64,000 nt of DNA. Source: Prevotella sp. GTDB lineage: Bacteria; Bacteroidota; Bacteroidia; Bacteroidales; Bacteroidaceae. The position numbers were made by a program, and so were the translations under genes. Shown here one piece after another: positions 43,306 to 51,851 of the stretch. Where the stretch lies: positions 1-64,000 of the forward strand of contig JAFTFX010000029.1 in the NCBI GenBank assembly GCA_017458225.1, read 5' to 3'. The notes below the pieces were generated by a model. It was given only the letters and a program-made list of their open reading frames with translations, did no database searches and had not been told where the DNA came from. Position 1 is the stretch's first letter, and the number at the start of each line of letters is the position of its first letter.

Positions 43306-43313
43306 TATTTTTG
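43306..43313 (+). promoter_or_regulatory. Candidate -7 element of the helicase-exonuclease gene
   Basis: TATTTTTG, 21 nt ahead of the chosen start at 43335. It lies inside a longer in-frame ORF, which argues for the downstream start. Confidence 0.55.
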
Positions 43314-43334
43314 CATGCGAAAACAAGATGCACA

Positions 43335-45989
43335 ATGGAATTTAACAAAGAGCAGCAAGAAGTGATCGAGGCCGCCGGAGGCCACCATCTAGTGTTGGCA
43401 CCTCCGGGTTGCGGCAAGACAGCAGTACTGGCCGAGCGCATTGCATGGGCCCACCAACAGGGGGTGGCATTCAGCCAGATGGCATGTCTCACCTTCACCA
43501 ACCGGGCATCGAGGGGCATGAGCGAGCGCATTGCAGAACGACTGGGCAGCCAGGTGGCCGACGGCAGTTCGCTCGACGAGCTTTTCGTGGGCAATGTCCA
43601 CCGCTTCTGCTCACAGTTTCTCTTCCAGAACGGCATCGTTGCCGAGCAGGCCGCCATCATCGACACCGACACGAGCATCAGCATTCTGGCCGACTTTCTG
43701 GGCGACGACGAACTGCGCGTGCTGGGCGATACAAGGTTGCGACAGCGCTATTCGGCCATCATCAACCTGCAGCACCTGATGTACCAATGCGAGCACCACT
43801 ATCCTGGTTCGCTAATGGTGCATCGCGATGCACTGGAACCCCGCTTGCTGAAAGAGCTCTGCATTGCTTTCCGTGTCGACTACACACAGGAGGCGGCTAT
43901 CGAGTTCTATCGGCATGCCGACCACTACCGCGACGAAGGCATGCCGCTGAGCAGCGAGGCGCAAGCCCTGTTGACGGCCTTCTATGCCGCACGGCGCTAT
44001 GAAGACTACAAACAGCAAGGCGACCTGCTGGACTTTGAAGACCTGTTGCTGCTCACCTACGACGCGATGACGACGGAGCAAGCCTCCTGGAAGAAATACG
44101 ACTGGCTGCAGATAGACGAGGTGCAAGACCTGAACCCACTGCAGTTGGCCATCGTCGACCTGTTCACAGCGCCCGATGCCACCGTGGTCTACTTAGGCGA
44201 TGCCCAGCAAGCCATCTTCTCGTTCATGGGGGCGAAGACCGACACGTTGCAGGCACTCAGGCAGCGAGTCGGCGACAAGGGATTCCACAACTTCTTCCAT
44301 AACTACCGTTCGCCCAAATACCTGCTCGATGTGTTCAACGAGTACGGGCAGCGCCAGCTGGGCATCGACCGCGACCTGCTGCCCACCACGCAAGACCTTA
44401 CCCCCATGCGGCCTGGCGACCTGATGCTGGCCGACCGCGACACCTTCATCGACGAGGTGAACCTGGTGGCGCGCATGGTACGTCGGCTCTACGAGGCCTA
44501 TCCCAACGAGACAACGGCTGTCGTCGTGGCCTTCAACAGCGATGCCGACGAAATCAGCGCTGCACTGCCCAGCCTGCCTCACTTCAAGGTGTCGGGCACC
44601 GACCTTTTCTCCACGCCTGCCGTCCGCCTGCTGCTGGCCCACCTCAGCGTGGTGGCTATGGAGCATAACTTCATCGCGTGGTCGCAGTTGCTGACAGGTC
44701 TTCGCGTCTATAGTGCGCAGTCGGCTGCCCGACAGTTTGTCCACCAGCTGATGGAACTCTCCATCTCGCCCGTCGATTTTCTCTGCTACGACAACTCTAC
44801 TTACGTTGCCGAGTTCCTAAACGCCTACGAGCAGCAGGACCTCGTCATCTTCGATACTGAGACGACGGGCCTCAACGTCTTCGAGAACGATGTGGTGCAG
44901 ATAGCCGCCATCCGCGTACGACAGGGAGTGGTGGTTGGCGAGCTGAACCTGTTCATTGAGACTGACCAAGAGATTCCACCCATGCTGGGCGACATCGTGA
45001 ATCCCTTGGTGGAAGAGTATGCCCGACAGCCCCACATGTCGCACGAAGAGGGGCTCCGACGCTTCTGCGAATTTGCCAAAGACTGCGCCATCCTGGGGCA
45101 CAACGCCACCTACGACTATCAGATCATGGAGCACAACATGCAGCGCTATGCCCCTACCCTCTCCATGCACCAACTGTGGCCTTGCTATTTCGACTCCCTG
45201 AAACTCATCCGGCTGCTGCGACCCCGTTTGGGCAGCTACAAGCTGAAGGACCTGCTCGTCGAACTAAGCCTTGAAGGCCAGAACTCACACCTGGCCAGCG
45301 ATGATATCATGGCCACGCTCAGCCTCGTCAGCTACTGCTATGGGCAGGCCCGTCCGTTGGTTGCACGCCAACAGGAGTTCTGCGCCCGTCACCAACACAC
45401 CATCCGCAAGTTCCGCGCTGTCTATCAGGAACTTTTCTTCCACGCCCACAACCTGCTTTATCAGCCATCAGGTCCCACGGTTCTCGCCGAAGAGTTGCAG
45501 TACGCTTACGACTACCTGCGCCGTCAGGAACGCATCGACCGCATCGACAAATTGCCTTACATCACCCGTTATATTGAGCTCGATATGCTGTCGCCACAAA
45601 GCAGTTCGTTACAGGCCGAGCAGTCGAGCAACTATTCGCTGGCCGAACAGCTCAGCCGCCACTTGCAGGAACTGACCACCCTCAAGGAGGCCGACCTCTG
45701 CGGCTCGTTGAGCATGCAGGAGCGTGTCTTCGTCTCCACCGTGCACAAGGCCAAGGGTCTGGAGTTCGACAATGTCATCGTCTTCGATGCCGTAGAGGGC
45801 AAATACCCCAGCGCATACGCCGACACCGAGCAGAAGCAGGCCGAGGAGGCCCGCAAGTTCTACGTGGCCATCTCGCGTGCCCGTCGCCGTCTCATCATCA
45901 CCTGGTGCCGCCACAGCGTCACGCGCTACGGCCGTTGGATGGAGAAGACCCTCACCCCCTTCATTGCCCCCATCCGCCAATATTTCTAA
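43335..45989 (+). CDS. UvrD/Rep-type helicase with internal DEDDh exonuclease domain, 884 aa
   Basis: SF1A helicase, probably for DNA repair or foreign-DNA processing. Start MEFNKEQQEVIEAAGGHHLV, with Walker A APPGCGKT (about residues 22-29), LQIDEVQDLNPLQL (motif II), YLGDAQQAIFSFMGA (motif III) and FHNYRSPKYLL (motif IV). At about residues 500-660 a DnaQ-like exonuclease is inserted: VIFDTETTGLNVFENDVVQI (Exo I), AILGHNATYDYQIMEHN (Exo II) and HLASDDIMATLS (Exo III, H-x4-D). The helicase then resumes with VSTVHKAKGLEFDNVIVFDA (motif V) and FYVAISRARRRLIITW (motif VI). All catalytic residues of both activities look intact. No RecB/AddA partner is nearby. Confidence 0.9.
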   Translation: MEFNKEQQEVIEAAGGHHLVLAPPGCGKTAVLAERIAWAHQQGVAFSQMACLTFTNRASRGMSERIAERLGSQVADGSSLDELFVGNVHRFCSQFLFQNGIVAEQAAIIDTDTSISILADFLGDDELRVLGDTRLRQRYSAIINLQHLMYQCEHHYPGSLMVHRDALEPRLLKELCIAFRVDYTQEAAIEFYRHADHYRDEGMPLSSEAQALLTAFYAARRYEDYKQQGDLLDFEDLLLLTYDAMTTEQASWKKYDWLQIDEVQDLNPLQLAIVDLFTAPDATVVYLGDAQQAIFSFMGAKTDTLQALRQRVGDKGFHNFFHNYRSPKYLLDVFNEYGQRQLGIDRDLLPTTQDLTPMRPGDLMLADRDTFIDEVNLVARMVRRLYEAYPNETTAVVVAFNSDADEISAALPSLPHFKVSGTDLFSTPAVRLLLAHLSVVAMEHNFIAWSQLLTGLRVYSAQSAARQFVHQLMELSISPVDFLCYDNSTYVAEFLNAYEQQDLVIFDTETTGLNVFENDVVQIAAIRVRQGVVVGELNLFIETDQEIPPMLGDIVNPLVEEYARQPHMSHEEGLRRFCEFAKDCAILGHNATYDYQIMEHNMQRYAPTLSMHQLWPCYFDSLKLIRLLRPRLGSYKLKDLLVELSLEGQNSHLASDDIMATLSLVSYCYGQARPLVARQQEFCARHQHTIRKFRAVYQELFFHAHNLLYQPSGPTVLAEELQYAYDYLRRQERIDRIDKLPYITRYIELDMLSPQSSSLQAEQSSNYSLAEQLSRHLQELTTLKEADLCGSLSMQERVFVSTVHKAKGLEFDNVIVFDAVEGKYPSAYADTEQKQAEEARKFYVAISRARRRLIITWCRHSVTRYGRWMEKTLTPFIAPIRQYF

Positions 45990-46002
45990 ACAACGGTCAT
46001 AC

Positions 46003-46078
46003 GTGAACGCTTAATTCACAAAACTCCTATTATATGTTCATTTATGAACGCATTGTTAATTATATGTAAATAATTAAC
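46003..46078. promoter_or_regulatory. Three palindromes upstream of hipBA, candidate operators
   Basis: GTGAA...TTCAC (46003-46019), GTTCAT-TT-ATGAAC (46036-46049) and GTTAATTAT...ATAATTAAC (46055-46078). They sit immediately before the -7 element TATCTTTG (46109-46116). HipB-type repressors bind several palindromes in front of their operons, so this is the expected place for operators. Confidence 0.55.
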
Positions 46079-46108
46079 GCCAAAAGAACAAAACGGTGAA
46101 AATTATCT

Positions 46109-46116
46109 TATCTTTG
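46109..46116 (+). promoter_or_regulatory. hipBA -7 element
   Basis: TATCTTTG, only 5 nt ahead of the first possible ATG (46122). The -33 element is weak. Confidence 0.6.
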
Positions 46117-46121
46117 CAACC

Positions 46122-46454
46122 ATGAGCACAACAACAGACGTACAGAGTCAACCACCGACAAGGGTTATCATCATGCTGGGACAGCGCTACAAGGCTACAC
46201 GTGTAGCATTAGACATCACCCAAAAGGAGGTGTCAGAAAAGACTGGCATCAGTATGAGTACGATTCGTCGGTTCGAGAACGGGCTAACTTTCAACTTAAC
46301 ATTGGCACACTTCATTGCACTTTTACAAGCCATCGGCTTTGCTGCCAATCTGGAGGATGTCATACCAGAGATGTTGCCCGATCCGAACGAACTTTTTAAA
46401 CTGCAGAACAAGCAACGAAAACGTGCAAGTCATGGAAAACGTGGTATTGGTTAA
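46122..46454 (+). CDS. hipB: HipB-like XRE antitoxin/repressor, 110 aa
   Basis: DNA-binding antitoxin that represses hipBA and neutralises HipA. The helix-turn-helix covers about residues 25-75: ATRVALDITQKEVSEKTGIS, then MSTIRRFENG. The start is uncertain. The ATG at 46122 is 5 nt after the -7 element, so the mRNA would be nearly leaderless. The in-frame ATG at 46173 (MLGQRYKATRV), with an AAGGG eight nt upstream, gives a 93-aa protein that begins like typical HipB. The 3' end overlaps hipA by 20 bp. Confidence 0.85.
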   Translation: MSTTTDVQSQPPTRVIIMLGQRYKATRVALDITQKEVSEKTGISMSTIRRFENGLTFNLTLAHFIALLQAIGFAANLEDVIPEMLPDPNELFKLQNKQRKRASHGKRGIG

Positions 46455-47949
46455 GATATGGGGCAAGCCCGTAGGTACTATTATGTGGGACAATCGACGC
46501 AAACGTGCCATCTTCAGCTATGACAAAGAGTTTATCAGCCGAGGCATGGATATTGCGCCGTTAACGGCATCCATCCGTAATCCCAGGTACAGTCTGCCTT
46601 TCTTAGGAGAGACCGACCGCGATATTTTCTCTGGGTTGCCAGCCTTCATTGCCGACTCACTGCCTGGTGGATGGGGAAACTCCGTCTATAACGCATGGGT
46701 GGCCGAACATCATCTCAGTTCGCGACAGATAACACCTATCGACAAGCTGGCCTTTATCGGCAAGCGTGGCATGGGCGCACTGGAATTCGAGCCAGCCATC
46801 CCCATCGACGAGAACAGGGATATCGCCTTGAATGATCTCTACCTACGTGCCAAAGAGATTCTGAGAGGCCGTGAACAGGTAGCGGCCCACACCAGCCAAC
46901 TGAACATGGACGTGCTATACGAGGTAGGCACATCGGCCGGTGGTAATCATGCCAAAGCCGTCATTGCTATCAACAAAGAAACTGGTGAAATCCGTAGCGG
47001 CCAGATTGACTTATCGAAAGACTACACCTATTATCTACTGAAGTTTGAAGAGCATGAACACTATCCGCTGACCCGCATCGAGATGGCCTACTACGACATG
47101 GCACGACTATGCGGCATCCACATGATGCCCTCGCGACTGATTGACATTGGTTGTGAACGACATTTTTTAACAGAGCGCTACGACCGTGTGAACGGACAAA
47201 AACTGCACACACAGACATTGGCTGCCATGATGCCCGAGGCCTCATCCTATGAAGACCTGCTGGATGTCTGCATGAAACTCCAGTTGCCGTATGCCGAGTT
47301 GGAAGAGACCTACCGCCGTACCGTATTCAACATTCTTACCTGCAACGTAGATGCACACATCAAGAACTTCTCGTTCATGATGAAGGAAGCTGACTCGTGG
47401 CATATCACACCCGCCTACGACCTCACTTTCTCCTGTTTTAACCCTGGCAACAACTTTGACCCAGCCCATTACCTGAGTCTGAACGGGAAAACGATGAACA
47501 TCAACGCCAACGACCTGCTGACATTGGGCCGCATCTATAACATCAAGAATCCCAATGCCATCATCAAGGAGAGTGTGGCTGCTGTTTCTGAATTCAGAAG
47601 CATCGCTGCAAAATACGGTGTCAGTGAACCATGGATAGACAAAGTGGAGCGCCACTTCGCCGAGATGTCGCCCGATCTGCTATCCTGTCTTAGCGGCTAC
47701 AAGCCACATGTATTCAGTTTCATGTTGGGCGACGTTCATGTGGAGGATGCCCAATGGACGGAGATGGGCAACGGTGCCATGCGATTGACAGCCAAGCTCA
47801 ATGGCAAGGAATACCGCGCCACTTTCAGTGCGAAATCGCCTAAAGGGCGCGAAGCCATCGAACGGGGCGGCACGAAGATGGCGCAGGAAGACCTGCGCCA
47901 GTTCGTGGAGACATTGTTTCTGCCCCGCTATCAGGAGCAGAACGATTAG
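46435..47949 (+). CDS. hipA: HipA-family serine/threonine kinase toxin, 504 aa
   Basis: Toxin kinase; E. coli HipA phosphorylates glutamyl-tRNA synthetase and causes persistence. Start MENVVLVKIWGKPVGTIMWD, inside hipB. The N-terminal HipA region (GLPAFIADSLPGGWGNSVYN) is followed by the kinase motifs: GTSAGGNHAKAVIAI (P-loop-like), YYLLKFEEHEHYP, HFLTERYDRVNG, CNVDAHIKNFSFMM (catalytic N-x-D-x-H-x-K-N) and ITPAYDLTFS (metal-binding Asp). Catalytic residues look intact. The length is longer than E. coli HipA (440 aa) because of a C-terminal extension. Its last 38 bp recur at 52494-52531 fused to a transposase remnant. Confidence 0.93.
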   Translation, partial: ENVVLVKIWGKPVGTIMWDNRRKRAIFSYDKEFISRGMDIAPLTASIRNPRYSLPFLGETDRDIFSGLPAFIADSLPGGWGNSVYNAWVAEHHLSSRQITPIDKLAFIGKRGMGALEFEPAIPIDENRDIALNDLYLRAKEILRGREQVAAHTSQLNMDVLYEVGTSAGGNHAKAVIAINKETGEIRSGQIDLSKDYTYYLLKFEEHEHYPLTRIEMAYYDMARLCGIHMMPSRLIDIGCERHFLTERYDRVNGQKLHTQTLAAMMPEASSYEDLLDVCMKLQLPYAELEETYRRTVFNILTCNVDAHIKNFSFMMKEADSWHITPAYDLTFSCFNPGNNFDPAHYLSLNGKTMNINANDLLTLGRIYNIKNPNAIIKESVAAVSEFRSIAAKYGVSEPWIDKVERHFAEMSPDLLSCLSGYKPHVFSFMLGDVHVEDAQWTEMGNGAMRLTAKLNGKEYRATFSAKSPKGREAIERGGTKMAQEDLRQFVETLFLPRYQEQND

Positions 47950-48155
47950 CACTGAAAGTCATTCCATTCCTCATCCTCTTCCTCATCCCATTTCCTGCGT
48001 CTGCGCGATGCAGGGTCTTTCTGACCCTCCTCGTCAACGCCGCCGTAGTCAATGCCTTTCTCAGGATCGGAGACACCAGAGCCCATCAGCAGATGCGAGA
48101 GTTCAACAGCCGAGATTGTCAGCTGCGGACAAACATATATCTTGTTCATAGTCAT
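47946..48155 (-). CDS. Small acidic peptide gene, 69 aa, downstream of the GLUG protein
   Basis: Begins MTMNKIYVCPQLTISAVELS and continues HLLMGSGVSDPEKGIDYGG; it ends with an Arg4-Lys-Trp block and a run of Glu/Asp (KWDEEEDEEWND). The second Met (MNKIYV) may be the real start, giving 67 aa. It follows the secreted GLUG protein gene by 10 bp. The layout and N-terminal pattern match the 15251-15415 peptide: M-(K/N)-K, Y-(I/V)-x-P, SHL(L)M-x-S, acidic Trp-containing tail. Its 3' end overlaps hipA's end by 4 bp on the opposite strand. Function unknown. Confidence 0.65.
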   Translation of the reverse strand: MTMNKIYVCPQLTISAVELSHLLMGSGVSDPEKGIDYGGVDEEGQKDPASRRRRKWDEEEDEEWNDFQC

Positions 48156-48165
48156 TTTCCTTTCG

Positions 48166-50280
48166 TTATTTTACAATCGTTTTCTTACCGTCTTTGATAT
48201 AAAGGCCCTGACGCGGATGCTCCACGCGCTGTCCCTGCAGATTGTAGACCTGTCCGCTCTGACGGGTTCCTTCAATCTCCCGGATGGCACTCGTTTCATC
48301 GCTTTCAAAACCAAAGCTAATACGGGTACTCGCTTCTTCCATTGATGACAATACGTCTTCGAAAGTGAAGTATGCACGGTAGGCTTTCATTTTCGTTGCA
48401 CCTGTAGAATACCAGAACTTGTTATCGCTGATGAACAGGCTCTTATCAGGAACTACCGTTTGTGCATGATAAGTTCCGATGAATGTTCCGTATACATGGC
48501 GGCGGGCACCTCGACCCTCTGCATATTCGGCAATAGCGTTTTCCTCGTCAGGAGTAATGGTAGAAGTTGTGGTAAACTCTGTAATATTGTGTGAGACCTT
48601 TATTAGATACGGATAGTTCGCCAGAATTCCTTCCGATAGATCGGCATCAACAAAGTGGACGTTAATGCTGTTGACATGCACCTCGTCATCAACCTCATAG
48701 TCAGAAAACTCCAACAACTGCACATCATCTCCAAAAGCGGCCTTAACCTGAGCCTCTGTCATTGCGAAGGGCAGCACAATCGTATTCCAGTCGTTGGCCT
48801 TAATAGTACGAAGTACTTTGATGTCAACGTTTCCATCACTGGCCGTGGGACCCGTCGTGGAGTTTTCGTCCAGAATGGTAACAACGTTTTCCGTAACAGC
48901 ACTCACTAAGATGGAAGCCATCTGGTTGTCACTATCCATCGAAACGTAAACTGTCACACCTTCTTCCAATGCGCCCAAATCCACTTCCCATTCTCCATCT
49001 ACGACATGTCCTTCATACATTGTGTTGTTTACAAATACATAAATCTTGCCATCAGAAGTTGCCGTTCCTGCGACCTTGGCATGTTCTCCGCTACTACACG
49101 ACGTGATCAAAGGCGGTGTACACTGACTGATATTATATGGATAAGTCAATCCCTCATTAATTGCCCATTGGGTATCAAAGTCAAAGCCCATTCCTTTGTA
49201 TGTGTTTTTACGCTTTAGCGTGTTTGCACCCAAACCTGTACCATTATAGTCGTTATCTTCAATGGAAGTTTCCACACCTGCCTTATAAATTTTAGTTGTG
49301 ATGCTAGCAAAGTTGTCTGCAAATGCTTGGCTAAATATTCTGTATGCCGTATTCTCTGATGTTATTTCATCCATATAACACACATTATTCTTAATGGTAA
49401 CATATCTATTTACGGTCATGTAATAGGTAGATGCTGCCGCGCGAGCCCCTATGATACCATTAGTGCTACTTAGACCATTTATCGTTCCCCCTGCAAGATT
49501 TCTGCATATCGTGACATCTAATGGCTCTTGAAAATAAGCACTGACTTGTCCGGCGACACCGCCACAAATACTATTGGATTCTATTTGCCCCGAGAAATGA
49601 TTGTCTACAATGTTAGAAATCATATAATTTCCCCAAGATTCCCAATATTGTCCTTGAACATCTCCAACAATACCGCCACAATAGGTATTTGCTATAATAT
49701 GGGCAGAAGAATAATTCCCCTTTATACTGGTTGAACATCTTACATAAAATTGATTATTCCCATGATATACATTTCCCACTATTCCGCCTACATAATTATT
49801 TCCTGTCAGCCTTCCCCCTATACAGACATTGTCTCCAATAGTGAATGCAACACTGCTCTTTGTTCCCCCCACGAAAATACCGCAGTAGTTATTACCATTT
49901 ATGACAGGATTCACAAGGCAAATATTGTGTATATTCGCTCCTTCAACATATCCAAATAATCCAACATAATCAGTGCTCGGTCTGTTGATATAAAGTCCAT
50001 TTATAGACTTGTTATTTCCATCGACAGTGCCCGTAAAAGGAGTCGTCTTTGTTCCTATCGGAGCCCAGCCTTGACTAGGACTCTCCTCGGCAATCCAATC
50101 TGTCAGGTCAATGTCGTTCATCAACTTGTAGTGGGCCGTCAAGTTACTACGAACATCAAAAAGGTCAAAAGCGTCTTTCACTTGATACGGGTCTTCTGCC
50201 GTACCAGAACCGCTCATCTGTGCCTGAGCCAACAATGGAACACTGGCAAGACCTGCGAATAATAACTTCTTTAGAATCAT
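48166..50280 (-). CDS. Secreted GLUG-repeat protein with conserved C-terminal tail, 704 aa
   Basis: Exported, probably surface-attached. Signal peptide MILKKLLFAGLASVPLLAQA. A beta-helix-type region follows, with GLUG-like units (YVGLFGYVEGANIHNICLVN, NYVGGIVGNVYHG, STNGIIGARA). A middle beta-domain contains VVTILDENSTTGPTASDGNV. The tail is VYNLQGQRVEHPRQGLYIKD with GKKTIVK, the same type as in two other large secreted proteins here. No enzyme motif is visible. The first gene of a unit with the acidic peptide gene. A candidate structured RNA (50352-50668) lies upstream on the same strand, either separate or part of its leader. Confidence 0.82.
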   Translation of the reverse strand: MILKKLLFAGLASVPLLAQAQMSGSGTAEDPYQVKDAFDLFDVRSNLTAHYKLMNDIDLTDWIAEESPSQGWAPIGTKTTPFTGTVDGNNKSINGLYINRPSTDYVGLFGYVEGANIHNICLVNPVINGNNYCGIFVGGTKSSVAFTIGDNVCIGGRLTGNNYVGGIVGNVYHGNNQFYVRCSTSIKGNYSSAHIIANTYCGGIVGDVQGQYWESWGNYMISNIVDNHFSGQIESNSICGGVAGQVSAYFQEPLDVTICRNLAGGTINGLSSTNGIIGARAAASTYYMTVNRYVTIKNNVCYMDEITSENTAYRIFSQAFADNFASITTKIYKAGVETSIEDNDYNGTGLGANTLKRKNTYKGMGFDFDTQWAINEGLTYPYNISQCTPPLITSCSSGEHAKVAGTATSDGKIYVFVNNTMYEGHVVDGEWEVDLGALEEGVTVYVSMDSDNQMASILVSAVTENVVTILDENSTTGPTASDGNVDIKVLRTIKANDWNTIVLPFAMTEAQVKAAFGDDVQLLEFSDYEVDDEVHVNSINVHFVDADLSEGILANYPYLIKVSHNITEFTTTSTITPDEENAIAEYAEGRGARRHVYGTFIGTYHAQTVVPDKSLFISDNKFWYSTGATKMKAYRAYFTFEDVLSSMEEASTRISFGFESDETSAIREIEGTRQSGQVYNLQGQRVEHPRQGLYIKDGKKTIVK

Positions 50281-50351
50281 CTCATTTCTTCACGCCTATA
50301 GCCCCCAGATTCGGCCTTTACAAAGTTTTTTGATAGTTTTGCTAACGGCAT

Positions 50352-50668
50352 AAAAAAGATGTGGGAACTATACTCTTGCTCGTCCCACAGATTGAGGCTC
50401 TCGCATTGCCCTACGAAGTTGAACGAGCAAGCATAGACCCCACACTGACATGCATACAATCTTCCCCTGCATAAGCATAAGAAGTAAATGTATAATCACA
50501 TCATATGGGCATCTACCCTCGCCATGTTCGAGACTTCGTAGTGAATTTGCGAGATTCCAATCTGTCAAGAACAAAGCGTCAAAGTAAACGCCTTTTAGTA
50601 TGTCGTGGCTCTCATGGAGTGGCTGCCTGTCCGGACGTGGCTGCGCTTCATCGAACTCTGAGAGTCGG
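50352..50668 (-). ncRNA. Candidate structured RNA or long leader, about 317 nt
   Basis: A full promoter (TTG at 50700-50702, 20-nt spacer, TATCTTTG at 50672-50679) fires leftward. The unit ends at a long hairpin: GTGGG, CTAT and CTTGCTCGT paired segments between 50361-50384 and 50421-50444. A TTTTTT run at 50352-50357 follows on the minus strand. No convincing ORF with a ribosome site spans the unit. It could be an independent small RNA, or the 5' leader with an attenuator for the GLUG gene that starts 72 bp on. Confidence 0.45.
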
Positions 50669-50671
50669 GGG

Positions 50672-50702
50672 CAAAGATAAGACAAAAAATCCGAACCGCC
50701 AA
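50672..50702 (-). promoter_or_regulatory. Promoter of the candidate structured RNA
   Basis: TTG, exactly 20 nt, TATCTTTG on the minus strand. Confidence 0.65.
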
Positions 50703-50962
50703 GCGATTCGGAGAAAAAGTGGTCTAAATCTTTCGTTTTAGCTTATTAGGATGCATCCGCATATCCCAGAATGCTGCTATGTAACGATGAAAAAATAAGT
50801 TGGTATAAAATAACAAAAGCAGGTAAAGCACGTTGTTTCCCTATAGTTTTTATTATATTAGCATCAACTTGCTGATTTTCTTTGTTGGTATAATATTATT
50901 ATGCAACATTTGTAAAAAACACAGAAAAAAAGGTCGAATATATAAAAAAAATGCAAAAATCC

Positions 50963-50994
50963 TTTGTTTGTTCTAATAAAACGCCTTATCTTTG
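50963..50994 (+). promoter_or_regulatory. Promoter of the toxin-antitoxin-chaperone operon
   Basis: TTTG at 50963-50966, a 20-nt spacer, TATCTTTG at 50987-50994. It leaves a 35-nt leader before the toxin gene. Confidence 0.75.
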
Positions 50995-51032
50995 CAAAAA
51001 GTTTAGGTTGAGCTAAACATTGAAACAATAGA

Positions 51033-51410
51033 ATGGCTGAATATAAAACAGAAATATTGGAATTGGTTAATAACCCCAGCTACACATATTATAAACTGTA
51101 TGTTGATGGTAAGTGTAACTTTGATGAGTTCTATGAGGAGGTTGCGCACAATGTTGCAGACATGAAGAGTATGACGGCAATTATTGCATATATGGACTCA
51201 TTAAGCGCACAGTTACTTCCGAGTACAATATACAACTATATACACGACAATAGAAGAACTGATATTTATGAGTTTAAGAAAAAGAATATCAGAGTCTATG
51301 TAATAGACCAACGTCCTAATATATATGTTGTAATGGGCGGATATAAGGGCAATCAGAAGAGGGATATAGCCAATCTCAAAGAAAAGGTTAAAGAATTTCC
51401 ATTAAAATAG
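51033..51410 (+). CDS. higB: HigB/RelE-type toxin of a TAC operon, 125 aa
   Basis: Probable mRNA interferase. The family block near the end, VYVIDQRPNIYVVMGGYKGN followed by QKRDIANLKEKVKEF, is the standard RelE/HigB (Gp49-like) C-terminal core. The N-terminus (AEYKTEILELVNNPSYTYYK) is an extension on the short toxin fold. It is the first gene of a three-gene operon: toxin, XRE antitoxin, SecB-like chaperone. Toxin-first order is usual for HigBA and matches the M. tuberculosis TAC locus. AT-rich compared with the surrounding core genes. Confidence 0.8.
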   Translation: MAEYKTEILELVNNPSYTYYKLYVDGKCNFDEFYEEVAHNVADMKSMTAIIAYMDSLSAQLLPSTIYNYIHDNRRTDIYEFKKKNIRVYVIDQRPNIYVVMGGYKGNQKRDIANLKEKVKEFPLK

Positions 51411-51433
51411 AAAACTTAAAAACAGAAACGATT

Positions 51434-51832
51434 ATGACAAGAGCGGAATTACTGAAATCACCAGACTACTGGGTTGCTTATATACAAGTTGCCTTGTATA
51501 ATTGTGCAGAAAAGTTCATGAATGATAACGGAATGAACAGGACACAACTGGCAGAGTATCTTGGAGTATCAAAGGGATATATATCCCAGCTCCTAAATGG
51601 AGACTATGATCACAAGATTTCCAAACTAGTTGATTTGTCCTTAAAATTCGGGTATGTTCCCAAGCTTGAATTTGAAGAGCTGAAAGACTACATAAGAGAA
51701 GATTCTGATAGGCAGTTCTATTCATGGGTGGAGCGTGAATATCTACCAAAGGCTTTGAGTAAAGATGTTACAATAGATATGAAGGTTGCCTATGCACAGC
51801 CCCAAGACGTAGGATATGAAAAAGTTGCATGA
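51434..51832 (+). CDS. higA: HigA-type XRE antitoxin with possible chaperone-addiction tail, 132 aa
   Basis: DNA-binding antitoxin. The helix-turn-helix is clear at about residues 30-65: NGMNRTQLAEYLGVSKGYIS, then QLLNGDYDHKISKLVDLS. A tail of about 60 residues (from DYIREDSDRQFYSWVEREYL to the end VGYEKVA) extends beyond the DNA-binding domain. It contains Phe, Tyr and Trp clustered in QFYSWVEREYLP. In mycobacterial TAC systems an extension like this (ChAD) makes the antitoxin unstable unless its SecB-like chaperone binds. That this tail is a ChAD is inference from position and composition. It is 23 bp after the toxin gene. Confidence 0.82.
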   Translation: MTRAELLKSPDYWVAYIQVALYNCAEKFMNDNGMNRTQLAEYLGVSKGYISQLLNGDYDHKISKLVDLSLKFGYVPKLEFEELKDYIREDSDRQFYSWVEREYLPKALSKDVTIDMKVAYAQPQDVGYEKVA

Positions 51833-51851
51833 ATTTATGGTAAGGTTTAGA

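Noticed and set aside
50505..50741. Plus-strand 78-codon ORF in the 50.3-51.0 kb gap
   Set aside because: It runs antisense to the candidate RNA unit, has no ribosome site and no family resemblance; a minus-strand promoter lies within it.
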